From Tardiphaga sp. (GTDB lineage: Bacteria > Pseudomonadota > Alphaproteobacteria > Rhizobiales > Xanthobacteraceae), in contig JAQGJF010000258.1 of assembly GCA_028290765.1 (NCBI GenBank), forward strand, positions 1 to 11,662: a stretch of DNA of 11,662 nucleotides, in the 5' to 3' direction. Positions within the stretch are counted from its first letter, which is position 1. The number at the start of each line of letters is the position of its first letter. Of this stretch, positions 1-7,081 are shown one piece after another. The notes below the pieces were generated by a model that worked only from the letters and a program-made list of their open reading frames with translations, was not told the DNA's origin and made no database searches. Position numbers and translations under genes: made by a program.

Positions 1-1
1 C

Positions 2-76
2 ACTACGGGCTCTACGATACGGTGGTCGCGAGAGATTGACGCCATTGGCTCGCACGGCCGCTATCTGCTGCCGTGA
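2..76 (+). other. Possible 3' end of an upstream gene
   Basis: A frame open from the window edge reads 24 codons and stops with TGA at 74-76. The stretch from about position 29 (GAG ATT GAC GCC ...) to CTG CCG TGA has the C/G third-position bias of a coding region in this genome and ends in GRYLLP. Frame 1 is also open from the edge and stops at 37-39 after VVARD; its first codons look coding-like too, so a frameshifted gene end is possible. No family can be named from so short a piece. Confidence 0.2.
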
Positions 77-704
77 GCTGGGCGGCGGCCGCCCCGTTTA
101 GCCGGAACATTTTGAAGTCGGTCCGGCCGGGCGGGGGAAACGAGGGTCCGGTGTGAAAAGGGGACCCGTCAACCTGAAGTATCCCAAGGTATTCGCAGAC
201 CGCTCGTGTGGACGAGCCTAGCTTTCGAATACAAAACCCTGCTACAAACGCAAATCACTCGCGGGCGAATTCGCGAGGTTTATCAATGCTGAAACGGCGC
301 CTTGGCAGTACCCACCCAACTGTACCACCCCAAAATCCCCGGTGGTTTCAGTATCGTATTGATAGATCTGATCTATTTGTCCGCACTGAGGACGATGTCG
401 ATCGATCAATGGGGGAAAGAGCGAGCTCGTTGCTCGCAAAGCCATCCCGGCCGATGTTTCCCGAGGCCGTCGCCCGGCTCAACAAGGCCGCCGTCTTCGC
501 CCTGCATCCTTGGCAAGACATTGTACGTTGCCAAGTGCACCATCGTTGACTGGACCGGTCAAGCGAAGCTCTCGTTTCTTTTCCACACGTGGATGGTGTC
601 ACTGAGCGCCGCCTGTCTGGCGCGTCCGATCGGAAGATTGGAACGATGAACAAGGACTCCGAGCGCGTGAAGGAGATAACGCGGCGCGATGAGCGTTCAT
701 GGTC
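77..704. other. Long gap with no convincing gene
   Basis: About 630 bases lie between the possible upstream gene end and the stop of the GGDEF-EAL gene. Several overlapping frames of 67-135 codons exist on both strands (for example 208-549 plus and 348-653 minus), but none shows a recognisable motif, a good ribosome binding site or consistent codon bias, and they contradict each other. Positions 230-420 are more AT-rich than the flanks, which could mean an eroded or acquired segment. I see no tRNA, no clear insertion-sequence end and no terminator for the minus-strand gene ending at 705. Confidence 0.5.
362..376. repeat. Short perfect palindrome ATAGATC-T-GATCTAT
   Basis: Two 7-bp arms (362-368 and 370-376) are exact reverse complements around a single T, in the AT-richer part of the leading gap. 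It has the size of a dimeric regulator site, but no promoter or gene start is evident next to it, so a chance palindrome is just as likely. Confidence 0.3.
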
Positions 705-3446
705 TCAAGAAAATAGCGCAAATTGTCTGACCGACTCCCCCCGCAGCATCCCCCTTATCTCCCCAGCCGGCCGCGCCGGGCTGAACAAAAATCCCTGCAT
801 CTGGTTGCAACCCAGCGCGCGCAGCAGATCGAGCTGCTGCTGCGTCTCGACGCCTTCGGCCGTGGTGACCATGTTCTGTTCGGTGGCGATGTTGACGACG
901 GCGCGGACGATCGACGAGGATCCGCCGCTTTCGGTGATGTCGCGAATAAAACTGCGGTCGATCTTGATCTTGTCGAACGGAAAGCGCTGCAGATAGCTCA
1001 GCGAAGAATAGCCGGTGCCGAAATCGTCGAGCGCGATATGGACGCCGAGGTCGCGGAGCTGGTGCAGCACCGCGAGCGCGGCGTCGTCGTCGCGGATCAG
1101 CACCGCCTCGGTGATCTCGATCTCGAGCCGGTCGGCCGGCAGGCCGGACGCCGCCAGCGCGCTCGCGACCTTGAGCGCCAGCGTGCCGGTGCGGAACTGC
1201 ACCGGCGAAACATTGACGGCGAGCCGGATCGGATCCGGCCAGGTCGCGGCCTCGGCGCAGGCGGTATGGAGCACCCACTCGCCGAGCTCGATGATCAGGC
1301 CGGTGTGCTCCGCCACCGGGATGAACTCGGCGGGCGAGATCATGCCGCGCTCGGCATGGCGCCAGCGCAGCAGCGCCTCGCAGCCGGTCACCTCGTTGGT
1401 GGAAAGATCGACCACCGGTTGGTAGTGCAGCTCAAAACCGCCCTCGGCCATCGCCCGGCGCAAATCGGCTTCGATCGAACGCCGCGCGCTGGCGCTCGCT
1501 TCCATGCTCCGTTCGAAGAAGCGCCAGGTCCGCCGGCCTTCGGTCTTGGCGCGATACATCGCGAGGTCGGCGTGCTTGAGCAATTGATCGAGGTCGGCGC
1601 CGTCCTCGGGCGCCAGCGCCACGCCGATCGAGACGTCGGTGGTGATCTGGTGGCCGAGACATTCGAAGGGTTTGCGGATCGCTTCATAGATCCGTTCCAG
1701 CACCGGCACGACATCGTCGCGGTTGGTGTCGTCCTGAGCTCGGGTCAGGATGATGGCGAATTCGTCACCGCCCAGTCTCGCGACGAAATCGGCGGCGCCG
1801 ACGCAGTCGCGCAGGCGGTTGGCCACGGCCTTGAGCAGCTCGTCGCCGGCCTGGTGGCCTAAGGAATCGTTGATGCCCTTGAACTCGTCGACATCGACAT
1901 AGAGGGTGGCGAAGCGTTCGCCGCTCTCGAGCGCTTTGATCCTGCCTTCGAGTTGCTGGCGGAACAGCACCCGGTTCGGCAGATCGGTCAAGGCATCGTA
2001 ATGCGCCAGGCGGGTGATGCGCGCTTCGGTGCGCTGGCGCTCGGTGACGTCTTCGAGCGTCGAGGTGAATCCGCCGTCGGAAGAGTTCTTGTAGACCACC
2101 TGGATGGCGCGGCCGTCCGGGGTCGGGAAAATCGCCTCGCGAATGGTGCCCTCGGGGCCCTGGCGAAGGAAGTTCGCGCAATATTCATCGATGTCGCCGA
2201 GAAACGTGCCGTTCTGCTGGCGGCGCGTGAGCAGGTCGCGCAGGTGGCAGCCGGGCTTGATGTCGTCGCCCGACAGGCCGAACATGTCGAGATAGCGCCG
2301 GTTGCGCACGATCAGGCGGCCGTTCGCATCGAGCAGCAGCAGGCCCTGGGTCATGTTGTCGATGGCGGTGTCGAGGTGCCGGGATTTCTGCACCAGCATT
2401 TCATGCGACGCGCGGTGCTGCCGCGACAGCTCGCGAACGATCAAAAACAGCGTGATCGCGATCACCAGCACCGCCAGCGCGGCGCCGGCGAATTGAAGCT
2501 TGGTCTGTTCGCGCCAGTCCTCCAGTGCCGCCGACATGGTCGTCGTCGCCGTGATCAGGAGCGGGAACCGGGTCAGCTGCCGCGCCGCTCCGAGCCGCTC
2601 GACGCCATCGACCGGGCTTATGAACCGGCCGGTGGCGCGGCCGCCGGCCCGGATCAGCGACTGGAAGATCGGGCTCCCCGACAGGTCCTGGCCGATCAGG
2701 CTCTCGTCGCGGGGATAGCGCGCCAGCATGGTGCCGTCGCGGTGAAGCATGGAAATCGTCGCATATTGTCCGAGCGCCAGCGAGGCAAAGTAATTCTCGA
2801 AATGCGAGGGCTCGACGCCGCGGTGGAGCGTGCCGATGAATTCGCCGGTCGGGCTGGTCAGCTTGCGCACGAAGACCGCGGTCCAGGCGCCGGTCACGCG
2901 GCTGATGGTGGGCTCGACGACCAAAGGCGTGGTTTCGGTTCCGGATTTGAACGCCCTGAAAAAGCGGCGGTCGAAGGTGGTGACGGGCGGCGGGGGCCAG
3001 ACCTCCGAGCTGTTGATCAGCCAGCCTTCGGAATCGAACAGATTGAGCGCGCCGACATAGGGCAGCGTATTGAGCTTGGTGCGAAACTTCTGATGAGTTT
3101 CATAGCTCGACATCGTCGCCCGGTAGGCGTCCTTGCCGCCGGCCAGCGTGGTCTGGATGAGGTCGATGACGTCGTTCTGGACTCCCTGCAGATCGCCGAG
3201 CTTCTCGTCGAAATGGCGGGTGACCAGCAGTACCGTGTTCTCCAGCTCCCGCTCGGTGCTCTGGATGGCGCGTTCCCGGTAATGGATCGCCGCCAGGACG
3301 GTGCCGGCCCCGATCGCCATGATCAGGATACCGCCGCACAGGATCAGGTACTGGATCGGGCCGAGCCGGATTCCCAAAGCGCGCAGCGCCGCCGAAATGG
3401 CGCGCCGGTGCCATCCACCGGCAGCTTCAACTGGAACTCGCGACAT
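705..3446 (-). CDS. Membrane-bound GGDEF-EAL cyclic-di-GMP enzyme with CACHE-like and PAS sensor domains
   Basis: Residues are numbered from the upstream ATG at 3458; I place the start at M5 (3446). A first membrane segment spans about 34-58, an extracytoplasmic CACHE/PDC-like sensor about 60-320, and a second membrane segment about 322-341. A PAS domain (about 360-470), a GGDEF domain (about 484-645) and an EAL domain (about 657-905) follow in the cytoplasm. The diguanylate cyclase signature is intact (RLGGDEF, 561-567). The EAL domain keeps the residues known to be needed for c-di-GMP hydrolysis: EAL at 694-696, N749, E781, DDFGTG at 811-816, K830 and E868. The RxxD inhibitory site upstream of GGDEF is lost: the equivalent positions read GAAD. 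Both activities are therefore possible; which dominates cannot be read from sequence. It is transcribed divergently from the blaI-type gene, and no operon partner is visible downstream. Confidence 0.95.
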   Translation of the reverse strand: MSRVPVEAAGGWHRRAISAALRALGIRLGPIQYLILCGGILIMAIGAGTVLAAIHYRERAIQSTERELENTVLLVTRHFDEKLGDLQGVQNDVIDLIQTTLAGGKDAYRATMSSYETHQKFRTKLNTLPYVGALNLFDSEGWLINSSEVWPPPPVTTFDRRFFRAFKSGTETTPLVVEPTISRVTGAWTAVFVRKLTSPTGEFIGTLHRGVEPSHFENYFASLALGQYATISMLHRDGTMLARYPRDESLIGQDLSGSPIFQSLIRAGGRATGRFISPVDGVERLGAARQLTRFPLLITATTTMSAALEDWREQTKLQFAGAALAVLVIAITLFLIVRELSRQHRASHEMLVQKSRHLDTAIDNMTQGLLLLDANGRLIVRNRRYLDMFGLSGDDIKPGCHLRDLLTRRQQNGTFLGDIDEYCANFLRQGPEGTIREAIFPTPDGRAIQVVYKNSSDGGFTSTLEDVTERQRTEARITRLAHYDALTDLPNRVLFRQQLEGRIKALESGERFATLYVDVDEFKGINDSLGHQAGDELLKAVANRLRDCVGAADFVARLGGDEFAIILTRAQDDTNRDDVVPVLERIYEAIRKPFECLGHQITTDVSIGVALAPEDGADLDQLLKHADLAMYRAKTEGRRTWRFFERSMEASASARRSIEADLRRAMAEGGFELHYQPVVDLSTNEVTGCEALLRWRHAERGMISPAEFIPVAEHTGLIIELGEWVLHTACAEAATWPDPIRLAVNVSPVQFRTGTLALKVASALAASGLPADRLEIEITEAVLIRDDDAALAVLHQLRDLGVHIALDDFGTGYSSLSYLQRFPFDKIKIDRSFIRDITESGGSSSIVRAVVNIATEQNMVTTAEGVETQQQLDLLRALGCNQMQGFLFSPARPAGEIRGMLRGESVRQFALFS

Positions 3447-3452
3447 CACCGT

Positions 3453-3456
3453 CTCC
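3453..3456 (-). promoter_or_regulatory. Ribosome binding site that decides the GGDEF-EAL start
   Basis: On the minus strand the sequence reads ATGGAGACGGTGATG. GGAG lies six bases before the second ATG (3446), whereas the first ATG (3458) has only a weak AGGT upstream. This favours a start at 3446, four residues shorter than the longest frame. Confidence 0.55.
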
Positions 3457-3586
3457 ATGGGGAGATACCTACCGAATCCGGATCAAGGCGGCGTTACCAA
3501 GAGAAGTTATTGCTGAGTTAATGGAGGGCCGCGTGACGGAGCCGAGCGGCACAGGGCCGTGGGGAAGGACTTGCGCGACCTTTCAG

Positions 3587-3618
3587 CGAGTCGTCCCGGC
3601 GAATGCCGGGACGACTCG
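3587..3618. repeat. Perfect 14-bp-stem palindrome, probable dispersed repeat
   Basis: CGAGTCGTCCCGGC and GCCGGGACGACTCG are exact reverse complements separated by the tetraloop GAAT. The hairpin lies between two divergent genes, so it sits upstream of both and terminates neither, and no T-run follows on either strand. Its core, TCGTCCCGGCGAA..GCCGGGACGA, is of a kind I recognise as recurring in intergenic regions of Bradyrhizobium-like genomes. I therefore call it a REP-like dispersed element; copy number was not checked. Confidence 0.6.
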
Positions 3619-3629
3619 TGGAGATGCCG

Positions 3630-3657
3630 TTGCGGAATCCACCACATGTGCTACGAT
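3630..3657 (+). promoter_or_regulatory. Sigma-70-type promoter for the blaI-M56 operon
   Basis: TTGCGG (3630-3635) and TACGAT (3652-3657) are separated by 16 bases, each matching four of six positions of the housekeeping consensus. Transcription would start near 3664, giving a leader of about 34 bases before the ATG at 3698. The -10 box lies inside the inverted repeat at 3650-3664, so a bound repressor would block it. Confidence 0.55.
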
Positions 3658-3664
3658 TTGTAGC
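3650..3664. promoter_or_regulatory. Putative BlaI-family operator, GCTAC-N5-GTAGC
   Basis: A perfect inverted repeat, GCTACGATTTGTAGC, lies 33 bases upstream of the blaI-type start. BlaI, MecI and CopY repressors are known to bind TAC-A..T-GTA dyads upstream of their own operons, and this site has the matching CTAC/GTAG arms. It overlaps the likely -10 element, which is the expected position for autorepression. An adjoining palindrome, CACATGTG (3643-3650), may extend the site. The assignment rests on position and motif. Confidence 0.65.
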
Positions 3665-3686
3665 ATTACCGAAATCTAAAGAATGC

Positions 3687-3691
3687 AAGGT
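3687..3691 (+). promoter_or_regulatory. Ribosome binding site that decides the repressor start
   Basis: AAGGT ends six bases before the ATG at 3698. The in-frame upstream ATG at 3683 has no comparable site, so the protein probably begins MDDSLPELG. Confidence 0.55.
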
Positions 3692-3697
3692 CGCAAC

Positions 3698-4084
3698 ATG
3701 GACGATAGCCTGCCCGAACTGGGAGACCTCGAGCGAGAGGTAATGCAACTAGTCTGGGCCAACGGTCCGATCACGGCCGAGGCCGTCCGCGAGCAGTTGT
3801 CGCGCCGGCTCAAGGAATCGACGGTTCGGACCGTGCTGCGAAGGCTGGAAGACAAGGGCTACACGACGCACACGGTGGATGGGCGAACCTATGTCTACCA
3901 GGCGGCCGAGCCACGTGGGCGGGTGGCGGCGAAAGCCGTCCAGCGCATCGTCGACTGGTTCTGCAACGGTTCGGTCGAGGAAGTTCTGGTCGGCATGGTG
4001 GATACGGCGATGCTCGATCAAAAGCAGCTGCGCCTCTTGGCCGACCAGGTCGCGAAGGCGAAAGCGAAGGGAGGGAGAAAATGA
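3698..4084 (+). CDS. BlaI/MecI/CopY-family transcriptional repressor
   Basis: This 128-residue protein has the usual length of the family. An N-terminal winged helix covers about residues 5-75, starting with the family hallmark LGDLEREVMQLVW, followed by the recognition-helix region STVRTVLRRLEDKGY and the wing (GRTYVYQA). The C-terminal third (DWFCNGSVEEVLVGMVD...) is the helical dimerisation part. Family members repress their own operon until a BlaR1/MecR1-type protease inactivates them. The next gene encodes exactly such a protease and overlaps by four bases (ATGA, 4081-4084), so the pair should be co-translated. A matching operator lies at 3650-3664. Nothing nearby is a beta-lactamase, so the signal need not be an antibiotic. 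An in-frame ATG at 3683 is a less likely start. Confidence 0.95.
   Translation: MDDSLPELGDLEREVMQLVWANGPITAEAVREQLSRRLKESTVRTVLRRLEDKGYTTHTVDGRTYVYQAAEPRGRVAAKAVQRIVDWFCNGSVEEVLVGMVDTAMLDQKQLRLLADQVAKAKAKGGRK
4070..4074 (+). promoter_or_regulatory. Strong ribosome binding site at the repressor/protease junction
   Basis: GGAGG lies six bases before the ATG at 4081, inside the last codons of the repressor gene. With the ATGA overlap this indicates translational coupling of the two genes. Confidence 0.6.
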
Positions 4085-6597
4085 TACTGGCGATTCTGGC
4101 GGAGTCGGCGCTGCGCTCCTTGATCCTCGGAAGCGTGGTGTGGGTTGGCTTGAATCTTTTCCGCGTGCGAAATCCGCACGTCCATATGACATCCTGGGCC
4201 CTGGTGCTGATCGCGTCATTGTCGATGCCGCTGCTGATGCATTGGACCACGGTCACCATCACGCTGGACCCGTTGCCGGTGCCGACGCCGGCCAACATGT
4301 GGCCCGCCGAGAGTTTTCCGCTCGAGCCCCTGGGCCCGTCATTCGCATCGGAGCCTGACGTCTCCGTGGCCCCTCGCGGCGCGCATCACGCGGTCGTCAA
4401 TTGGTGGACCGTCGCGACGGCGGTCTACCTATGTGTGGCCGGCCTGCTGGTGCTGAGGCTGGTCGTCGGTCTCGCTTTGACGTGGCGCCTGGCCCGCGCG
4501 GCCAAGCCGATGAGCGAGCCCTGGGCCGCCCATACGGACGTGCGCGTCAGCCATGTCATCGGCGGGCCCGTCACCTTCGGATCGACCATTCTGTTGCCGC
4601 CTAACTGGGTCGATTGGGATTTGCCCAAGCGCGAGGCGGTGCTCGCCCATGAGGGGGCCCACGTCGCCAACCGTGATTTCTATCTGCTGCTGCTGGCCTC
4701 GCTCAATCGCGCGGTGTTCTGGTTCAGCCCCTTGGCGTGGTGGCAACTGATCCGGCTGGCTGAATTGGCCGAGATCATCAGCGACGCCGAGGCGCTGGAG
4801 GTGGTGGAAGACAGGTTGTCCTACGCCGAGATTCTGCTCGACCTGGTGCAGAATGTCCGGCGGGCTCCCGCGGGCCTGGAAATGGCGAGGCCGAGTACGG
4901 TTCGCGCGCGCGTCGAGCGCATTCTTGCCGCAACCACGGAACCTGTGAAGGCAGGGTGGCGAAAGCGGGTCTGGACGGCCGCCGCGATCCTGCCGGTCGT
5001 CGTGGTTTCCGCCGGCACCATCGCCTACAGCACATCGCCTGCGTCCAGAGCGGCCATTGAAAGCGCGGCGGGTACGATAGAAGACACGCGCGGGCCGCAA
5101 CATGTCGGCTTCTATTCGTTCAGCCGAACATCGATCTTCACCGTTTTTCGCGAAGGCGACGATCTGTTCGGGCAATTGAGCGGACAGCGAAAGCTTCGAT
5201 TGTCCGCAGCGGGCGATGGAACCTATTCCTATCCGGCGGCGGCCGGCCAGATCACCTTGGCGGTGAGCGACGAACGATTGCCGTCCGAACTGATGCTGCG
5301 CCAGGACGGTCGCGACGTGCGCGCCGCCCGGATCGCCGAAATGTCGGGGCAGGGCGCCGAGGTCGGCGCGGCGCTGCTCGATTCCTATGTCGGCTGGTAC
5401 GAGGTGGGTCCGAACCGCGTGCTCACCGTCACACGCGACGGCGATCGGATGGTCATTCAGGAGACTGGACGGTCGAAATTCGAGGTCACGGCCCACGGCG
5501 CCGATGGCTTTTCCAGCCACCATGGCGATCTGCTTGTTTTCCTGCGCGACGGTCAGGCGAAGGTGACCCGGCTCCTGCTTCAGGAGCCGGTGTCCGGCGC
5601 GCGACTGGCGCCGCGGGTTGGCGCGGCCAGGGCAAAGGTGATCGAAGAACAATTTGCACGGCGCGTTGCAGAGGTTCCGGATCGCTTCAGGGAACAATCC
5701 CCGTCGCCGGGCAGCAAGGACGCGATCCTGCAAGGAATCGCGGACATGCAACGCGGCGCTCCGAATTATGAGCGGATGAGCGCATCGCTGGCGGCCAAGA
5801 TCCGGAGCCAGGCTTCCGAGCTGGAGGCCATGTTCAAGGCGCTCGGCGCGGTCGAGTCGATCTTCTTTCGCGGCGTCGGTCCCGGCGGTTACGACATCTA
5901 TGGCGCGAAGTTCGCCAATGGACTGGCCGAGTTTCGGCTCCTGCTCGGGGCAGACGGCAAGGCTGACGATGTCATCTTCCGGCCCGACGGCAATGATGCA
6001 CCGGGCGCGTTCGTCCCCTGTTCCGACGAACAGGGCTTGAAGTCCAGGGAGGACACCTCGCCGATCAGCATGCTGCTGTACAACGGCAGCGGCCGGGACA
6101 TCCAGCTCTACAGGCTGGACGCCGCGGGAAAACGCACGGCCCATGGCACGATCGGCGATAACATGACGTCCTCGGTCTGGACCAATGTCGACAGTCCATG
6201 GGTGATTGCCGATGCCTCGGGGAAATGCCTGGAGATCGTGCGGCCGGGACAACGCACGCGGTACCATACGATCGAGGAGTCCGGGACCCAGTCGCGACGC
6301 ACCGCTCCCTTGGCCGGAAGCGAAGAGATGCTGCGCCGCTACATCGAGGCCGTGGGCCGCGGCGCTCCGGACTACGATCGCATGACTTCCGAAGTCGCGG
6401 CGCAGACGCGTGCGCAGCTTCCCATCAACCAGGCGATCGTGACCCGGCTCGGCGCGTTGCGCGCAGTGTCGTTTCGGGGCGTTACAGGCATGAACAGCGA
6501 CATCTACATGGCCCATTTCGCCAACGGTTCGGCGGAATTCAGGATTGGCCTGGTCAAGGACGGCGCGATCGGAAGAATTGCGCTGGGTCCGCAGTAA
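4081..6597 (+). CDS. BlaR1/MecR1-like M56 membrane metalloprotease with an unusual periplasmic half, including a VHL-beta-like domain
   Basis: This 838-residue protein is probably the antirepressor for the upstream BlaI-type protein. Residues 1-320 follow the M56 plan, with membrane segments near 5-27, 36-56, 106-134 and 297-315. The zinc motif is HEGAH (190-194), and E231 (in AEIISD) sits 37 residues after H194, where BlaR1-type proteases place their third ligand. A basic WRKR patch (293-296) precedes the last membrane segment. The rest should be periplasmic and has no penicillin-binding SxxK/KTG region. Instead I see two barrel-like modules (about 338-430 and 431-510, the second with the DSYVGWYEV motif known from DUF3471-type serine hydrolase tails). 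Two copies of an alpha/beta module follow (about 547-635 and 748-838), with a VHL-beta-like domain (about 655-725) between them. This suggests sensing of something other than a beta-lactam, which is inference. Confidence 0.9.
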   Translation: MILAILAESALRSLILGSVVWVGLNLFRVRNPHVHMTSWALVLIASLSMPLLMHWTTVTITLDPLPVPTPANMWPAESFPLEPLGPSFASEPDVSVAPRGAHHAVVNWWTVATAVYLCVAGLLVLRLVVGLALTWRLARAAKPMSEPWAAHTDVRVSHVIGGPVTFGSTILLPPNWVDWDLPKREAVLAHEGAHVANRDFYLLLLASLNRAVFWFSPLAWWQLIRLAELAEIISDAEALEVVEDRLSYAEILLDLVQNVRRAPAGLEMARPSTVRARVERILAATTEPVKAGWRKRVWTAAAILPVVVVSAGTIAYSTSPASRAAIESAAGTIEDTRGPQHVGFYSFSRTSIFTVFREGDDLFGQLSGQRKLRLSAAGDGTYSYPAAAGQITLAVSDERLPSELMLRQDGRDVRAARIAEMSGQGAEVGAALLDSYVGWYEVGPNRVLTVTRDGDRMVIQETGRSKFEVTAHGADGFSSHHGDLLVFLRDGQAKVTRLLLQEPVSGARLAPRVGAARAKVIEEQFARRVAEVPDRFREQSPSPGSKDAILQGIADMQRGAPNYERMSASLAAKIRSQASELEAMFKALGAVESIFFRGVGPGGYDIYGAKFANGLAEFRLLLGADGKADDVIFRPDGNDAPGAFVPCSDEQGLKSREDTSPISMLLYNGSGRDIQLYRLDAAGKRTAHGTIGDNMTSSVWTNVDSPWVIADASGKCLEIVRPGQRTRYHTIEESGTQSRRTAPLAGSEEMLRRYIEAVGRGAPDYDRMTSEVAAQTRAQLPINQAIVTRLGALRAVSFRGVTGMNSDIYMAHFANGSAEFRIGLVKDGAIGRIALGPQ
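5719..5985 (+). repeat. First copy of the duplicated C-terminal module in the M56 protein
   Basis: Residues about 547-635 of the protease share the pattern RGAP(N/D)Y-(E/D)RM...LGA-(6 residues)-FRGV...DIY..-(K/H)FANG-(L/S)AEFR with residues 748-838. The same pattern is familiar from the C-terminal regions of class-C-like serine hydrolases. The copies are diverged, so the duplication is old. Confidence 0.7.
6322..6594 (+). repeat. Second copy of the duplicated C-terminal module in the M56 protein
   Basis: Residues about 748-838 repeat the module at 547-635 and end the protein. Shared landmarks are RGAPDYDRM, VSFRGV, DIYMAHFANG and SAEFRI. The VHL-beta-like domain was inserted between the two copies, or was already there before one copy duplicated. 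Confidence 0.7.
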
Positions 6598-6697
6598 GCG
6601 GGGACATCTCCGGCGCAGTTGATCGATTTGTTGGTCATGGCCGGGCTCGTCCCTGCGAGAACTTGCACATCGCGGAAAGCGCCCCCACCCCCGGCCC

Positions 6698-6889
6698 AAA
6701 GCGGCGGGATTGCTCGGCGTCGTTCGGCCCTTCAGAGTCTGTGAACCGGACGACCTTGAAAAGGCATTCGCAATGATGTCGCGCGAGATGCCCGATGCCA
6801 TCATCAGGGTCACTTATTGAGTGACGGGCCTCGACCGAAAACGCCAGTATGACTTCGCCGTCGCGCACCGGCTGCCGGCGACCTGCGAG
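6698..6889 (+). pseudogene. Decayed fragment of a PF04392-type ABC-transporter substrate-binding protein
   Basis: One frame reads through 64 codons that I recognise as an internal part of the periplasmic binding proteins (PF04392, TrpX/YtfQ-like) common in Bradyrhizobium. It includes VVRPFRVCEPDDLEKAFAMM, then SREMPDAI, then DRKRQYDFAVAHRLPA, in the order and spacing of intact relatives as I remember them (LRPFEVREPGDLEKAF ... NRKRVFDFAAAHRLPAIYE). A TGA at 6818-6820 or adjacent interrupts it in frame, after VTY, where relatives have VTDAL. The frame is lost after about 6889, and neither end of the gene is present. It appears to be a dead relic with no role in either flanking operon. Confidence 0.7.
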
Positions 6890-7017
6890 TGTCGACGTTT
6901 CCCGGCCGCAGCCGTTTGATGATGGATCTTTAGGCAATAGCTCAATGTGCGGTAGATCACGGTACAATCCCGCGATCCGAATTAGCGTTGTAGTCCATCC
7001 AGCAAGCAAAGAAGCAG

Positions 7018-7045
7018 TTGATTACGCTTCGAAAATTATCACAAT
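7018..7045 (+). promoter_or_regulatory. Weak candidate promoter of the AAA+ cluster
   Basis: TTGATT (7018-7023) and CACAAT (7040-7045) are 16 bases apart, each matching four of six consensus positions. Transcription would begin about 30 bases before the ATG at 7082. TACAAT at 6963-6968 is a better -10 box but has no matching -35. The call is tentative. Confidence 0.25.
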
Positions 7046-7081
7046 GGGGTGCCTGCTGAGATAATTTGGGGGACGACAAAC

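Larger units (their letters stand above)
6598..7081. other. Gap between operons: gene remnant and leader of the AAA+ cluster
   Basis: This 484-base stretch holds the pseudogene fragment at 6698-6889, then about 190 bases with no coding signal that should include the promoter of the downstream cluster. GGTCATGGCCGGGCTCGTCCC near 6633-6653 resembles one half of dispersed GC-rich repeats seen in related genomes, but it is not a perfect palindrome here. I see no clear rho-independent terminator after the stop at 6597. Confidence 0.5.

Noticed and set aside
208..549. Plus-strand frame of 113 codons in the leading gap
   Set aside because: It begins at GTG without a ribosome binding site, overlaps competing frames and shows no family motif or clear codon bias.
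1953..3521. Plus-strand frame of 522 codons (and 723-1862, 379 codons) opposite the GGDEF-EAL gene
   Set aside because: Both are antisense shadows of a gene whose GGDEF, EAL, PAS and membrane segments are unmistakable.
3587..3618. Hairpin as a rho-independent terminator
   Set aside because: There is no T-run on either strand, and it lies upstream of both divergent genes, not downstream of any.
4081..6597. Protease as a true beta-lactam sensor BlaR1/MecR1
   Set aside because: The protease and repressor match, but the penicillin-binding sensor domain is absent and no beta-lactamase gene is visible.
4429..6813. Minus-strand open frame of 794 codons antisense to the M56 gene
   Set aside because: It is a GC-bias shadow: the plus strand has clear M56 motifs, a ribosome binding site and operon context, and the antisense product is arginine/histidine-rich with no motif.
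6635..7009. Minus-strand frame of 124 codons between the two operons
   Set aside because: It runs antisense across the recognisable binding-protein relic at 6698-6889, which explains its composition.
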